Of a stretch of 36,492 nucleotides of DNA, positions 9,909 to 19,206 are shown in pieces (position 1 is the stretch's first letter; every line of letters starts with the position of its first letter). The position numbers and the translations under genes are program-made. The notes under the pieces were generated by a model. That model was given only the letters and a program-made list of their open reading frames with translations, searched no databases and was not told where the DNA came from. The DNA comes from Gammaproteobacteria bacterium (GTDB lineage: Bacteria > Pseudomonadota > Gammaproteobacteria > Steroidobacterales > Steroidobacteraceae). Where the stretch lies: NCBI GenBank assembly GCA_020029545.1, contig JAIBJL010000001.1:1-36492 (forward strand), in the 5' to 3' direction.

Positions 9909-10037
9909 CAGCTCTCCCGGTCCTGTTTCCTGAGCATCCGTCGCAGCCCAAAGCTTGTACTCAGCTTTCCTCTTCAGAGCCATGCAACGGTTAGTCAATG
10001 CTCATGTGCTAGATGACTTAAGGCGCGCAACTATAGC

Positions 10038-11060
10038 TCACAGGTAATTTTTCACCAATATTTCGGCGATCTGTACGGTATTCAGTGCCGCGCCCTTACG
10101 CACGTTATCCGACACCACCCACAGATTCAGACCGCGCTCATGACTGATGTCGTCGCGGATGCGTCCCACGTAGACGGGATCGGTCCCCGCGCCTTCGGTC
10201 ACCGGCGTCGGATAACCGCCCGGTTGACGCTCGTCCATCACCACGACACCCGGCGCCTTCAGCAGGATTTCGCGCGCCTGCGCGGCCGACAGCTTGCGAC
10301 GGGTTTCGATATGTATGGCTTCGGAATGGCCGACGTAAACGCCGACGCGCACCGCCGTCGCATTCACGCGGACCGTTGAGTCCTCAAGGATTTTCTGGGT
10401 CTCCCAGAACATTTTCATCTCTTCCTTGGTATAGCCATTATCCAGGAAGACGTCGATTTGCGGCACGCAGTTGAACGCAATCTGCTTGGCGATCACTTGC
10501 GCCGTGACGGGTTCACCTTTGCCCAGTGCGGTCGTCTGGTGGGTGAGTTCATCCATCGCCTTCTGGCCGCCGCCCGACACGGACTGGTATGTCGCGACGT
10601 TGATGCGCTCGATCTGCGCCACATCGTGCAGCGGCTTGAGCGCCACCAGCATCTGCATGGTCGAGCAGTTCGGGTTGGCAATGATGTTGTGCTTGCGGTA
10701 GCCCGCAATCGCATGCGGATTGACTTCGCTCACCACCAGCGGAATGTCATCCTGGTAGCGGAACTGCGAGGTGTTATCGACCACGACACAGCCCGCTGCA
10801 CCGGCCCGCGGCGCCTGGACCTTCGACACGCCGGCACCGGCGGAGAACAGGCCGATCTGGGCGCGCGCAAAATCGAACTGATCGACATCGATGACCGGGA
10901 CATCGCGTCCCTTGAATTTGATCGAACGGCCGACGGAACGGGCACTGGCCAGCGGAAAGATTTCGCCGACCGGGAAATTGCGTTGTTCGAGAATCGACAG
11001 GATGGTGCTGCCCACCAATCCGGTCGCGCCAAGTACGGCGACGTTCCAGCTTCTGCTCAT
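10038..11060 (-). CDS. asd: Aspartate-semialdehyde dehydrogenase
   Basis: WNVAVLGATGLVGSTILSILEQRNFP; active-site ANPNCSTMQMLVALKPLHD; SVSGGGQKAMDEL. Confidence 0.97.
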   Translation of the reverse strand: MSRSWNVAVLGATGLVGSTILSILEQRNFPVGEIFPLASARSVGRSIKFKGRDVPVIDVDQFDFARAQIGLFSAGAGVSKVQAPRAGAAGCVVVDNTSQFRYQDDIPLVVSEVNPHAIAGYRKHNIIANPNCSTMQMLVALKPLHDVAQIERINVATYQSVSGGGQKAMDELTHQTTALGKGEPVTAQVIAKQIAFNCVPQIDVFLDNGYTKEEMKMFWETQKILEDSTVRVNATAVRVGVYVGHSEAIHIETRRKLSAAQAREILLKAPGVVVMDERQPGGYPTPVTEGAGTDPVYVGRIRDDISHERGLNLWVVSDNVRKGAALNTVQIAEILVKNYL

Positions 11061-11100
11061 GTCCTCAATGTCTCTAAGTTACGATGCTTCAAAGGTCGAT

Positions 11101-12264
11101 CTAACTGCTAGCCGCCGGCCGGCTGTCCAGCACCGTTCCGCGCAGGCCCAGGATCGCAAGAACGGCTGCCAACACTACAATAAAGGCTGCACTGACATAA
11201 GATGCACGCGGCGAAAAACCCACCCAGATCACACCGGCGAGCAGATTGCCCAGCATTCCGCCGAGCCCATACCCGACGCTACTGAACAGCGCCTGCCCGC
11301 GGCTTGCCAGACCGGCAGGGAACAGCCGCTGCGCCGAAAGCACCATCGCGAAATGCAATACGGCAAACCCCAAGCAGTGCAGTAGCTGCGCAACTACCAG
11401 TGCCAGAGGGTATTCCACCCACCAGGCGACGATCAGCCAGCGAACGCAGGTCCCCAGTGCAGCGACCACAAACAGCATGCGAATGCTGAACCGTCGCAGC
11501 AGCGCAGAACCCGCGGCGAACACCACCACTTCCGCCAGCACACCCAGCGCCCACAGCAATCCCGTCGCCTGCTTGCCATAGCCGTGCAAGCCAAGGTACA
11601 TCGAAAAAAATACGTAGTAGGCACCGAAGCTGACCGCCAGCAATGCGGCAATCAGCAGCGCCACGATCGTGGCACGCGAGAGCAACGTGCTGCCGAAGGG
11701 GGCGTACTGCGTCGCCGCACCTGGCACGCTCGTCAGGGGCCGAATCAGCAGGGTCGCGATCAATGTCAGTCCGACCAGCGTCGTCATGAGAACCGGAAGC
11801 GCGCCGTAGCCGGTGCGTTCGAACCCTGCCCCACCCAGCCACGACGCCAGGATGAAACCCACCGAACCCCACAGTCGAATCCGTCCATAACGGGCTGAGC
11901 CACCACCCTGACACGACAGCGCATGCACATCGAATAGCGGCGACACCGAATTCCAGCTCAGGCTGAACAGCAAGCTGAACGCCACGACGCCGGACAAGCG
12001 AGCCTCTTTGGGAAGGATAGCGAAGCTGGCGAGCGCGACCAGCGCCATCAACCGCAGGACACGCGTCGGATGATGCAGATCGGCCAACCATCCGATCAGC
12101 AGCGGCCCAACGGCGCGAACGGCCGCGGCGCTGGCCAGCACCCAGCTGATTTCCAGCGCGCTGAAGCCGCGCGAGGCGAGATAGGGACTCCAGAACGGCG
12201 TGAACACGCCAACGGCGCCATAGTAGATCAGATAGCTGCCTGCCAACCGCGCGGCGGCGCTCAT
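11101..12264 (-). CDS. MFS transporter, phenylpropionate permease (HcaT/PPP) family-like
   Basis: Twelve-TM-like hydrophobic profile; LIYYGAVGVFTPFWSPYLASRGFSALEISWVLA and YGRIRLWGSVGFILAS resemble the PPP/MFS_1_like family. Confidence 0.8.
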   Translation of the reverse strand: MSAAARLAGSYLIYYGAVGVFTPFWSPYLASRGFSALEISWVLASAAAVRAVGPLLIGWLADLHHPTRVLRLMALVALASFAILPKEARLSGVVAFSLLFSLSWNSVSPLFDVHALSCQGGGSARYGRIRLWGSVGFILASWLGGAGFERTGYGALPVLMTTLVGLTLIATLLIRPLTSVPGAATQYAPFGSTLLSRATIVALLIAALLAVSFGAYYVFFSMYLGLHGYGKQATGLLWALGVLAEVVVFAAGSALLRRFSIRMLFVVAALGTCVRWLIVAWWVEYPLALVVAQLLHCLGFAVLHFAMVLSAQRLFPAGLASRGQALFSSVGYGLGGMLGNLLAGVIWVGFSPRASYVSAAFIVVLAAVLAILGLRGTVLDSRPAASS

Positions 12265-12320
12265 CGCAGGGAGGTCAGACGATTGTGACGCAGGCTCGCG
12301 ATGTGGGGTCTCGATCGCGG

Positions 12321-13460
12321 TTACGCAGCGGATCCATCGGTAGCCGGATCGTTTGCCCGATCGTCTACTTGGGCCGCGATGACGGGCGTTGCACTGCGCA
12401 CATCGGCATTCTGGGCGCGATGCCGCAGACAGTGATCCATCAGCGTCAGCGCCAGCATGGCTTCGGCAATCGGCGTCGCGCGGAGCCCGACGCAGGGATC
12501 ATGTCGACCGGTGGTCACCACTTGCGTCGGATTGCCGTCGACATCGATCGTGTTGCCCGGCACCGTGATGCTGGAGGTCGGCTTCAGTGCAATGCTGACG
12601 ACAATGTCCTGACCGGTAGAAATGCCCCCAAGCACCCCGCCCGCCTGGTTGGAACGGAAACCCCGCGGCGTCAATTCATCGCGATGCACGCTGCCCTTCT
12701 GTTCGATCGCGGCAAAGCCGGCGCCGATCTCGACACCCTTCACGGCGTTGATGCTCATCATGGCGTAAGCGATGTCGGCATCGAGTCGATCGAACACCGG
12801 TTCGCCCAGCCCCGGCGGCACGCCGGTCGCAATCACGTTCACCCGCGCACCCACCGAATCGCCTTCGCGACGCAGGTCCACCATATACGCTTCGAGTTCG
12901 GCGAGGCGCGACGGATCGGGACTGAAAAAGGGATTGTCGTAGGCCGCCAGCGCATCCTTCACCTCAAGCCGCAGCGGGCCGAGCTGCGCGAGATACCCGT
13001 AAATCGTCACACCGAGTCGTTCGCGCAGATACTTGCGGGCAATCGCGCCGGCCGCGACGCGCATGACGGTTTCGCGCGCCGATGATCGCCCACCGCCGCG
13101 ATAGTCGCGAAAACCGTACTTCTGCTGATAGGTGTAATCGGCGTGGCCCGGGCGGAATCGATCCTTGATCTTCTCGTAATCGCGCGAGCGCTGATCTTCG
13201 TTCTCGATCAGCAGGCCGATCGGCGTGCCGGTCGTCCGCCCTTCGAATACGCCAGACAGGATCTTTATCCGGTCGCCTTCCTTGCGTTGACTGGTGAAAC
13301 GCGAGGTGCCGGTGCGACGGCGTTCCAGGTCGGGCTGAATGTCCGCTTCCGACAGCGTCATGCCCGGCGGACAGCCATCGACGATGGCGCCGAGCGCAAT
13401 GCCGTGGCTCTCGCCGAAGGTCGTGACCGTGAACAGCTTGCCGAACGTGTTTCCTGACAT
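12321..13460 (-). CDS. aroC: Chorismate synthase
   Basis: [72 protein letters not shown]. Confidence 0.98.
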   Translation of the reverse strand: MSGNTFGKLFTVTTFGESHGIALGAIVDGCPPGMTLSEADIQPDLERRRTGTSRFTSQRKEGDRIKILSGVFEGRTTGTPIGLLIENEDQRSRDYEKIKDRFRPGHADYTYQQKYGFRDYRGGGRSSARETVMRVAAGAIARKYLRERLGVTIYGYLAQLGPLRLEVKDALAAYDNPFFSPDPSRLAELEAYMVDLRREGDSVGARVNVIATGVPPGLGEPVFDRLDADIAYAMMSINAVKGVEIGAGFAAIEQKGSVHRDELTPRGFRSNQAGGVLGGISTGQDIVVSIALKPTSSITVPGNTIDVDGNPTQVVTTGRHDPCVGLRATPIAEAMLALTLMDHCLRHRAQNADVRSATPVIAAQVDDRANDPATDGSAA

Positions 13461-13577
13461 ATCGATCGCAATTTAAGACCTCAGCGTCGGCCGACATGAT
13501 ACTGCGGCGCCCCCGCCCGGTGCCGGGTTTTCCGCGGCCCTTCACGAGACCGTGCTGCAGGTCGTCGCGGCCATCGA

Positions 13578-14537
13578 TCAAGCGGCGGAACCTGCCGCAA
13601 AGTAGTCGCGATAAGCGGTGAGTTGTTCGGCGGTCAACACGAACACACCGCCATCGCCACGCTCGAATTCCAACCACACGAAAGGCGCTTCAGGATAGGT
13701 CTGCTCCAATGCGTCTGCAGAATTGCCGACCTCGACGATCAGCACGCCGCGCGGCTGCAAGTGGTCCGCTGCCTCGACCAGAATCCGTCGCACGATATCG
13801 AGCCCAGTGGAGCCGCCGAACAAACCCACTACCGGTTCGCAGTGATATTCCTGCGGCAAACCGGCCATTTCCTCGCTGCCCACGTACGGCGGATTGCTGA
13901 CGATGACGTCGTAACGCCGGTCGCTCACAGCGCTGAACACATCGGACGGTACGCCGCGAACCCGATCCTGAAGTCCATGCCGCTCGATATTGATGGCGGT
14001 GACTGCCAGCGCGTCGGTCGAGATATCCGCGGCATCCACTCGCGCGTCAGGCAACGCCAGGGCCGTTGCAATCGCAATACAGCCAGAACCGGTACCGATA
14101 TCGAGTACCGTCGCGATGCGCTGCGCATCGATCCAGGGTTCGAAGCGACGATCGATCAGTTCGGCAATCGCCGAGCGCGGCACCAGCACTCGCGCGTCTA
14201 CGAAGAACTCATGGCCGGCGAACCACATGCGATTCGTCAGGTAGGCTGCCGGCACACGCTCCGCGATCCGACGGTCGAACAACGACAGCACGCGGGTGCG
14301 CTGCGCCTCGCTCAGCACTTGCCCGTAGATCGCTGGCGCGTCCTCATGCTTCAATCCCGCTCCGAACAACACCAGCTCCGCAGCTTCGTCCGCGGCATTG
14401 TCGCTACCGTGGCCGAACCAGAGCCTTGCCTGGGTGAATCGCTGCGCACCCAGGCGAATCAATTGCGCCACGGTCTGCGCTGTGACTGAGGTGTCGGTAC
14501 GCGTTCCTGAATTGGCGGGTCGGGATTTGTCGGGCAC
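13578..14537 (-). CDS. prmB: Ribosomal protein uL3 (50S L3) N5-glutamine methyltransferase
   Basis: VLDIGTGSGCIAIATALA and DVIVSNPPYVGSEEM (NPPY); adjacent to aroC; likely GTG start at 14537. Confidence 0.92.
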   Translation of the reverse strand: MPDKSRPANSGTRTDTSVTAQTVAQLIRLGAQRFTQARLWFGHGSDNAADEAAELVLFGAGLKHEDAPAIYGQVLSEAQRTRVLSLFDRRIAERVPAAYLTNRMWFAGHEFFVDARVLVPRSAIAELIDRRFEPWIDAQRIATVLDIGTGSGCIAIATALALPDARVDAADISTDALAVTAINIERHGLQDRVRGVPSDVFSAVSDRRYDVIVSNPPYVGSEEMAGLPQEYHCEPVVGLFGGSTGLDIVRRILVEAADHLQPRGVLIVEVGNSADALEQTYPEAPFVWLEFERGDGGVFVLTAEQLTAYRDYFAAGSAA

Positions 14538-14591
14538 GGTGTTTCCGATGGGATCGCATGCGATACTTGTGGGCTGTTGACAGGAGTGCTG

Positions 14592-15236
14592 ATGTCCCGC
14601 GCACGATCCCTTGTTGTGACGGCAGTTGTCGCCATTGTAGCTATTGCCGCAGGGATGCTGGTGGCGCGCATGCTTTTGGCTCCGGGTCGACAGGTCGATC
14701 TGGGCCTGGCGAAGGCGACGCTGTTGCAACCGCCCCGTCCGCTGCCGGCGTTTTCGCTGCTCGATCAATCCGGCGCGGCATTCGACAACTCGAAGCTCGA
14801 CGGCCACTGGTCGCTGCTGTTCTTCGGCTTCACCCGCTGTCCTGATGTCTGCCCGACGACCCTCGGCATGCTGGCCCAGGTGGAGAAGCGCTTGATGGAG
14901 AAGTCTGCGGCATCGAGCGCACCACCCGTGCCGCAAGTGGTGCTGGTCTCGGTCGATCCGGAACGCGACACACCCGCGCAGCTCGCTTCGTATGTGAAGT
15001 TCTTCAGTCCGACCTTCACCGGCTTGACCGGCACGCCCGCAGCCGTCGCGGAACTAACTCGCGCCATGGGCGTACCGGTCGCCAAGAACACCCTGCCGAA
15101 CGGCGACTATTCGGTGGACCATTCGGCAGTGATTTTGGTGCTCGATCCGCAAGGTGCGATGCGCGCGGTATTTTCCGCGCCGCATGTCACCGACCTGATC
15201 GTCGCCGACTACAGCCGCATTGCGTCCGCAAAGTAG
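14592..15236 (+). CDS. SCO1/SenC family copper chaperone/thioredoxin-like protein
   Basis: N-terminal TM; FFGFTRCPDVCPTTLGML (CxxxC); VSVDPERDTPAQLASYVKFF; DYSVDHSAVILVLD (conserved His). Confidence 0.92.
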   Translation: MSRARSLVVTAVVAIVAIAAGMLVARMLLAPGRQVDLGLAKATLLQPPRPLPAFSLLDQSGAAFDNSKLDGHWSLLFFGFTRCPDVCPTTLGMLAQVEKRLMEKSAASSAPPVPQVVLVSVDPERDTPAQLASYVKFFSPTFTGLTGTPAAVAELTRAMGVPVAKNTLPNGDYSVDHSAVILVLDPQGAMRAVFSAPHVTDLIVADYSRIASAK

Positions 15237-15350
15237 CCGGCGCTCATTAGCGACTCTGCAGCGACTTTGCACCCTCTGCGCGCGGTTCTTAGCCTTTGCT
15301 CCCCAGCCGGCACCCTTCCCTCCCAGCCCCATTTCCTATCAAGGATACTC

Positions 15351-16235
15351 ATGCCCGAAGTCGTTTCTGACGTCACCCTCGGTGATCGCCTGTTTGCCGC
15401 CCTACAATACGTGCTGCCCAAGCAAGCCCTGTCACGGATGATCTATCGGGTGATGCGTATCGAGTCGCCGAGGATCAAGCGTTTGCTGATCGCGAACTTC
15501 CTGCGCGGCTACCAGGTCAACATGGCCGAGGCGGCGCAATCGGACCCGCTGGCCTATCGCAGCTTCAATGATTTCTTCACGCGTCCCTTGCGTCCGGGCG
15601 CGCGCGCGATCGCCGGTGAGCCCGACGCCATCGTCAGTCCGGTCGACGGCACCGTCAGTCAATGCGGTCCAGTGCATGGCGAAACGCTCATCCAGGCCAA
15701 GGGCCAGACGTACGCCCTCGCTGAACTGCTGGCGGCGAATGCCGAAGCGGTCGCCGCCTATCGCGACGGCAGCTTCGCGTGCATCTATCTCGCCCCGTAC
15801 AACTATCATCGCATTCATATGCCGTTCGCCGGCAGCTTGCGCAGCACGGTCTATGTGCCAGGCGACCTGTTCAGCGTGAATGCGTCGACGGCTCGCGCCG
15901 TGCCACGAGTGTTTGCGCGCAACGAACGGGCGATCTGCGAGTTCGACACCACGATCGGCCGCATGGCCGTGATCCTGGTCGGCGCGTTGTTCGTGGGCAG
16001 CATGGAAACTGTCTACTGCGGTGAAATCAATCCACCGCCGCGACCGCGTAAAAGCGCACGCGTGATCACCGCCGGCGTCGGTCGCGACTTTGCGAAAGGC
16101 GATGAGTTGGCGCGTTTCAACATGGGCTCGACCGTCGTGCTGCTGTTTCAGCGCGATTGCGTGCAATGGCTGAGCACCATGGTGCCGCAGGCCACGGTGC
16201 AACTCGGTCAGACGATCAGCCGTGCCCGCTCGTGA
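15351..16235 (+). CDS. psd: Phosphatidylserine decarboxylase proenzyme
   Basis: MPEVVSDVTLGDRLFAALQYVLPKQALSRMIYRVMRIE; YRSFNDFFTRPLRPGAR; YNYHRIHMPFAG; processing site FNMGSTVV. Confidence 0.96.
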   Translation: MPEVVSDVTLGDRLFAALQYVLPKQALSRMIYRVMRIESPRIKRLLIANFLRGYQVNMAEAAQSDPLAYRSFNDFFTRPLRPGARAIAGEPDAIVSPVDGTVSQCGPVHGETLIQAKGQTYALAELLAANAEAVAAYRDGSFACIYLAPYNYHRIHMPFAGSLRSTVYVPGDLFSVNASTARAVPRVFARNERAICEFDTTIGRMAVILVGALFVGSMETVYCGEINPPPRPRKSARVITAGVGRDFAKGDELARFNMGSTVVLLFQRDCVQWLSTMVPQATVQLGQTISRARS

Positions 16236-16261
16236 CGTCCGCAGCGAATAAGCGTGAGCCC

Positions 16262-17215
16262 ATGACGCTCTGGCAGCCCACCGCAAGCATCGCCACGCTG
16301 GAGGTCCGGGCCCGCATGTTGCGCGCCGCACGCGAATACTTCACCGCAACGCGTGCACTGGAAGTCGAGACACCGACCCTGAGCGTGGCCGCGGTGACGG
16401 ATGTGCATCTCGCCAGCATCGAAAGCACGGCGTCGCACCAACGCCGATTCCTGCAGACCTCGCCCGAATACGCCATGAAACGGCTGCTGGCAGCAGGTTG
16501 CGGCGACATCTGGCAAATCTGCCGGGCCTATCGCGATGCAGAGTCGGGACGCTGGCACAACCCGGAATTCACGCTGGTGGAGTGGTACCGCGTCGGTATC
16601 GATCATCACGCGTTGATGGCCGATGTCGAACGGCTGGTCGCCACGTTGCTGCCGCCCTCCCGGCATTTCGACCGCGCCGAGCGCCTGAGTTATCGCGATG
16701 CCGTGCAGTTGCATGCCGGCGTCGACGCACTCGACGATCCGACGGCCGTATTGATCGCGCGACTGCAAAGCGCGGGCGTCGATGTACCTGCATCGCTACA
16801 GGCCGATCGCGATGGTTGTCTGGATCTGATCATGAGTACGCTGGTCGGACCGCAGCTAGGCCACGATCGTCTCACGTTCATTTACGACTATCCGGCATCG
16901 CAGGCAGCGCTGGCGCAGATCCGCGGCCGCGTGGCCTCACGCTTCGAGGCCTATCTCGACGGCATCGAACTCGCCAATGGCTTTCACGAACTGGCGAACG
17001 TCGCAGAACAACGGCGGCGCTTCGAACAGGACCTGGTCGAGCGCGACCGGCGCGGCTTGCCGGCGGTGCCCATCGACAAGGCGTTCCTTGCCGCATTGAA
17101 TGCCGGCATCCCAGATTGCTCCGGCGTGGCCTTGGGCTTCGACCGGCTCGTCATGTGCGCCATCCAGGCACAGCACATCGACGAGGTGCTGGCGTTTCCG
17201 TTCGATCGCGCGTAA
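16262..17215 (+). CDS. epmA: EF-P lysine lysyltransferase (GenX/PoxA)
   Basis: Class II LysRS-like core without an anticodon-binding domain: RRFLQTSPEYAMKRLLAAGCGDIWQICRAYRDAESGRWHNPEFTLVEWYR; SGVALGFDRLVM. An alternative GTG start at 16232 overlaps the psd stop. Confidence 0.95.
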   Translation: MTLWQPTASIATLEVRARMLRAAREYFTATRALEVETPTLSVAAVTDVHLASIESTASHQRRFLQTSPEYAMKRLLAAGCGDIWQICRAYRDAESGRWHNPEFTLVEWYRVGIDHHALMADVERLVATLLPPSRHFDRAERLSYRDAVQLHAGVDALDDPTAVLIARLQSAGVDVPASLQADRDGCLDLIMSTLVGPQLGHDRLTFIYDYPASQAALAQIRGRVASRFEAYLDGIELANGFHELANVAEQRRRFEQDLVERDRRGLPAVPIDKAFLAALNAGIPDCSGVALGFDRLVMCAIQAQHIDEVLAFPFDRA

Positions 17216-17251
17216 GTCTCTCGCCATGGCGAGCCAGGTCAGACACACGGT

Positions 17252-17370
17252 GGGTAAGAACCGCGGACGCGGCTGGTAAGCTGGCCAGATAAAGATCCGG
17301 AAGGTCGTTCTGACCAGCCGCGACAGCGGTTCTTACCCGCTTACCAGCCGCGTCCGCGCGGTTCTTACCC
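17252..17370 (+). repeat. Palindromic dispersed element, copy 2, between convergent epmA and efp
   Basis: gggtaagaaccgcggacgcggctggtaagctggccagataaagatccgg...ttctgaccagccgcgacagcggttcttaccc; near-identical blocks to the reverse complement of 4898-5066. Confidence 0.9.
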
Positions 17371-17393
17371 GCAGCCCGGCAGCTCCGCTGCCG

Positions 17394-17963
17394 TTATCCT
17401 TTCGCTCGCGCAATGTACTCACCGCTGCGGGTGTCGACGCGGATCACTTCGCCTTCGCTGATGAACAGCGGTACGCGAACCGTCGCGCCGCTCTCAAGCT
17501 TCGCCGGCTTGCTGCCGCCGGTGGCGGTATCGCCGCGCGCACCAGGATCGGTCTCGATGACTTTGAGTTCGACGTGCGATGGCGGTGTCACGTTGAGCGG
17601 CACACCATTCCACAGCATGACCGTGCAGCTCATGCCATCCTTCAGCCAGATGGCACCGTCGCCCAGCGCTTCCTTACCGGCGGTGTATTGTTCGAAGTTG
17701 TCCGGCACCATGAAGTGCCAGAATTCACCGTCGGTATAGAGATACTGCATCTCGGTCTCGACCACGTCGGCGGTTTCCACCGAATCGCCGGACTTGAACG
17801 TGCGTTCGATGACCTTGCCGTTCTTCAGATTGCGAACCTTGACGCGGTTGAAGGCCTGGCCCTTGCCGGGCTTGACCATTTCGTTCTCGACGATCGAATA
17901 CGGATCGTTGTCGAGAATGATCTTGACGCCCGACTTGAATTCACTGGTAGAGACATTGCCCAT
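17394..17963 (-). CDS. efp: Elongation factor P
   Basis: [59 protein letters not shown], with the modifiable Lys in KPGKGQ. Confidence 0.97.
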   Translation of the reverse strand: MGNVSTSEFKSGVKIILDNDPYSIVENEMVKPGKGQAFNRVKVRNLKNGKVIERTFKSGDSVETADVVETEMQYLYTDGEFWHFMVPDNFEQYTAGKEALGDGAIWLKDGMSCTVMLWNGVPLNVTPPSHVELKVIETDPGARGDTATGGSKPAKLESGATVRVPLFISEGEVIRVDTRSGEYIARAKG

Positions 17964-18062
17964 TTGGAACCATCGTCCATTGCTGAGAAAATACGGGTCG
18001 AGATCAACTGCGGCCCGCGAAGGGCGCAGATGATAGCCGCAAGCTCCTCCACAGGGAAATTT

Positions 18063-19097
18063 ATGCCGATGCCACTGGCGGAACCGAGTTCGCCGACACC
18101 GATCACGCCGACTCCACCGCCTGTGCGCTGGCAACAATTGCTCGCGGATGCGGTCAGCAGCCCGGCCGAACTGTGCGAGTTGCTGAAGCTTGATCCGGCG
18201 CTGATCGCACCGGCGATCGCCGCGAGCGCACAGTTTCCGTTGCGGGTACCGCGTAGTTTCGTGGCACGCATGCGTCAGGGCGATCCGTACGATCCGTTGC
18301 TGCTGCAAGTACTGCCGATGGCGCCGGAACTGCAATCCGTGGCCGGCTATGTCGCCGATCCCGTGGGCGATATGGCGGCCCGCACCGGGCCGGGGATGCT
18401 GCATAAGTACCAGGCTCGCGCCCTGGTCGTGGCCACCGGCGCCTGCGCCGTTCACTGTCGCTACTGCTTTCGGCGTCACTTCCCCTACGACGAGGAATCG
18501 GCACTGGGCGGCGGCTGGCAGACGACCATCGAGCAGTTGCGCCGCGATCCGTCCATCACTGAGATCATTCTGAGTGGCGGCGACCCCCTCAGCCTGAGCG
18601 ATCGGCGGCTGACCCAGCTGACGGAGGCGCTGCGCGACCTGCCGCAGGTCCGACGACTGCGCATTCACACTCGCTACCCGATCGTGCTGCCCGAGCGCAT
18701 CGATGCGGGCCTGCGGCGCTGGCTGTCCGGCGTGTCGCTGCAGAAAGTCGTGGTGATCCACGCCAATCATGCCCGCGAACTGGATGTCGAGGTCGAGCGA
18801 GCCTGCCGCGATCTGGCCGATGCGGGCGTGACGCTGCTGAATCAATCGGTGCTGCTGCGCGGAGTCAACGACTCGGTCGACGCTCTGGCGGAATTGAGCG
18901 AACGCCTGTTCGCCATGCATGTTTTACCTTACTACCTGCACATGCTGGACCGGGTCCAGGGCGCTGCACATTTCGACGTGGAAGAGGCTGGTGCGCGATC
19001 CCTGTATGCCGGCCTGCTGGCCCGCCTGCCCGGGTATCTGGTCCCGAAGCTGGTCAGGGAAATCGCGGGCGAGGCATCGAAGACGCCGCTTGTGTGA
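18063..19097 (+). CDS. epmB: EF-P beta-lysylation protein (radical SAM, lysine 2,3-aminomutase-like)
   Basis: Radical [48 protein letters not shown]; divergent from efp. Confidence 0.95.
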   Translation: MPMPLAEPSSPTPITPTPPPVRWQQLLADAVSSPAELCELLKLDPALIAPAIAASAQFPLRVPRSFVARMRQGDPYDPLLLQVLPMAPELQSVAGYVADPVGDMAARTGPGMLHKYQARALVVATGACAVHCRYCFRRHFPYDEESALGGGWQTTIEQLRRDPSITEIILSGGDPLSLSDRRLTQLTEALRDLPQVRRLRIHTRYPIVLPERIDAGLRRWLSGVSLQKVVVIHANHARELDVEVERACRDLADAGVTLLNQSVLLRGVNDSVDALAELSERLFAMHVLPYYLHMLDRVQGAAHFDVEEAGARSLYAGLLARLPGYLVPKLVREIAGEASKTPLV

Positions 19098-19206
19098 CGC
19101 AGCATGGATACCGCTAACGCCGCGGACCGTAGAATCGGGCCCCGAATCGACCTTTAAGGTAGGCTTCGCAGCCTGACACCGCTTAAGTCATTTCGAGGAG
19201 TTTCGC

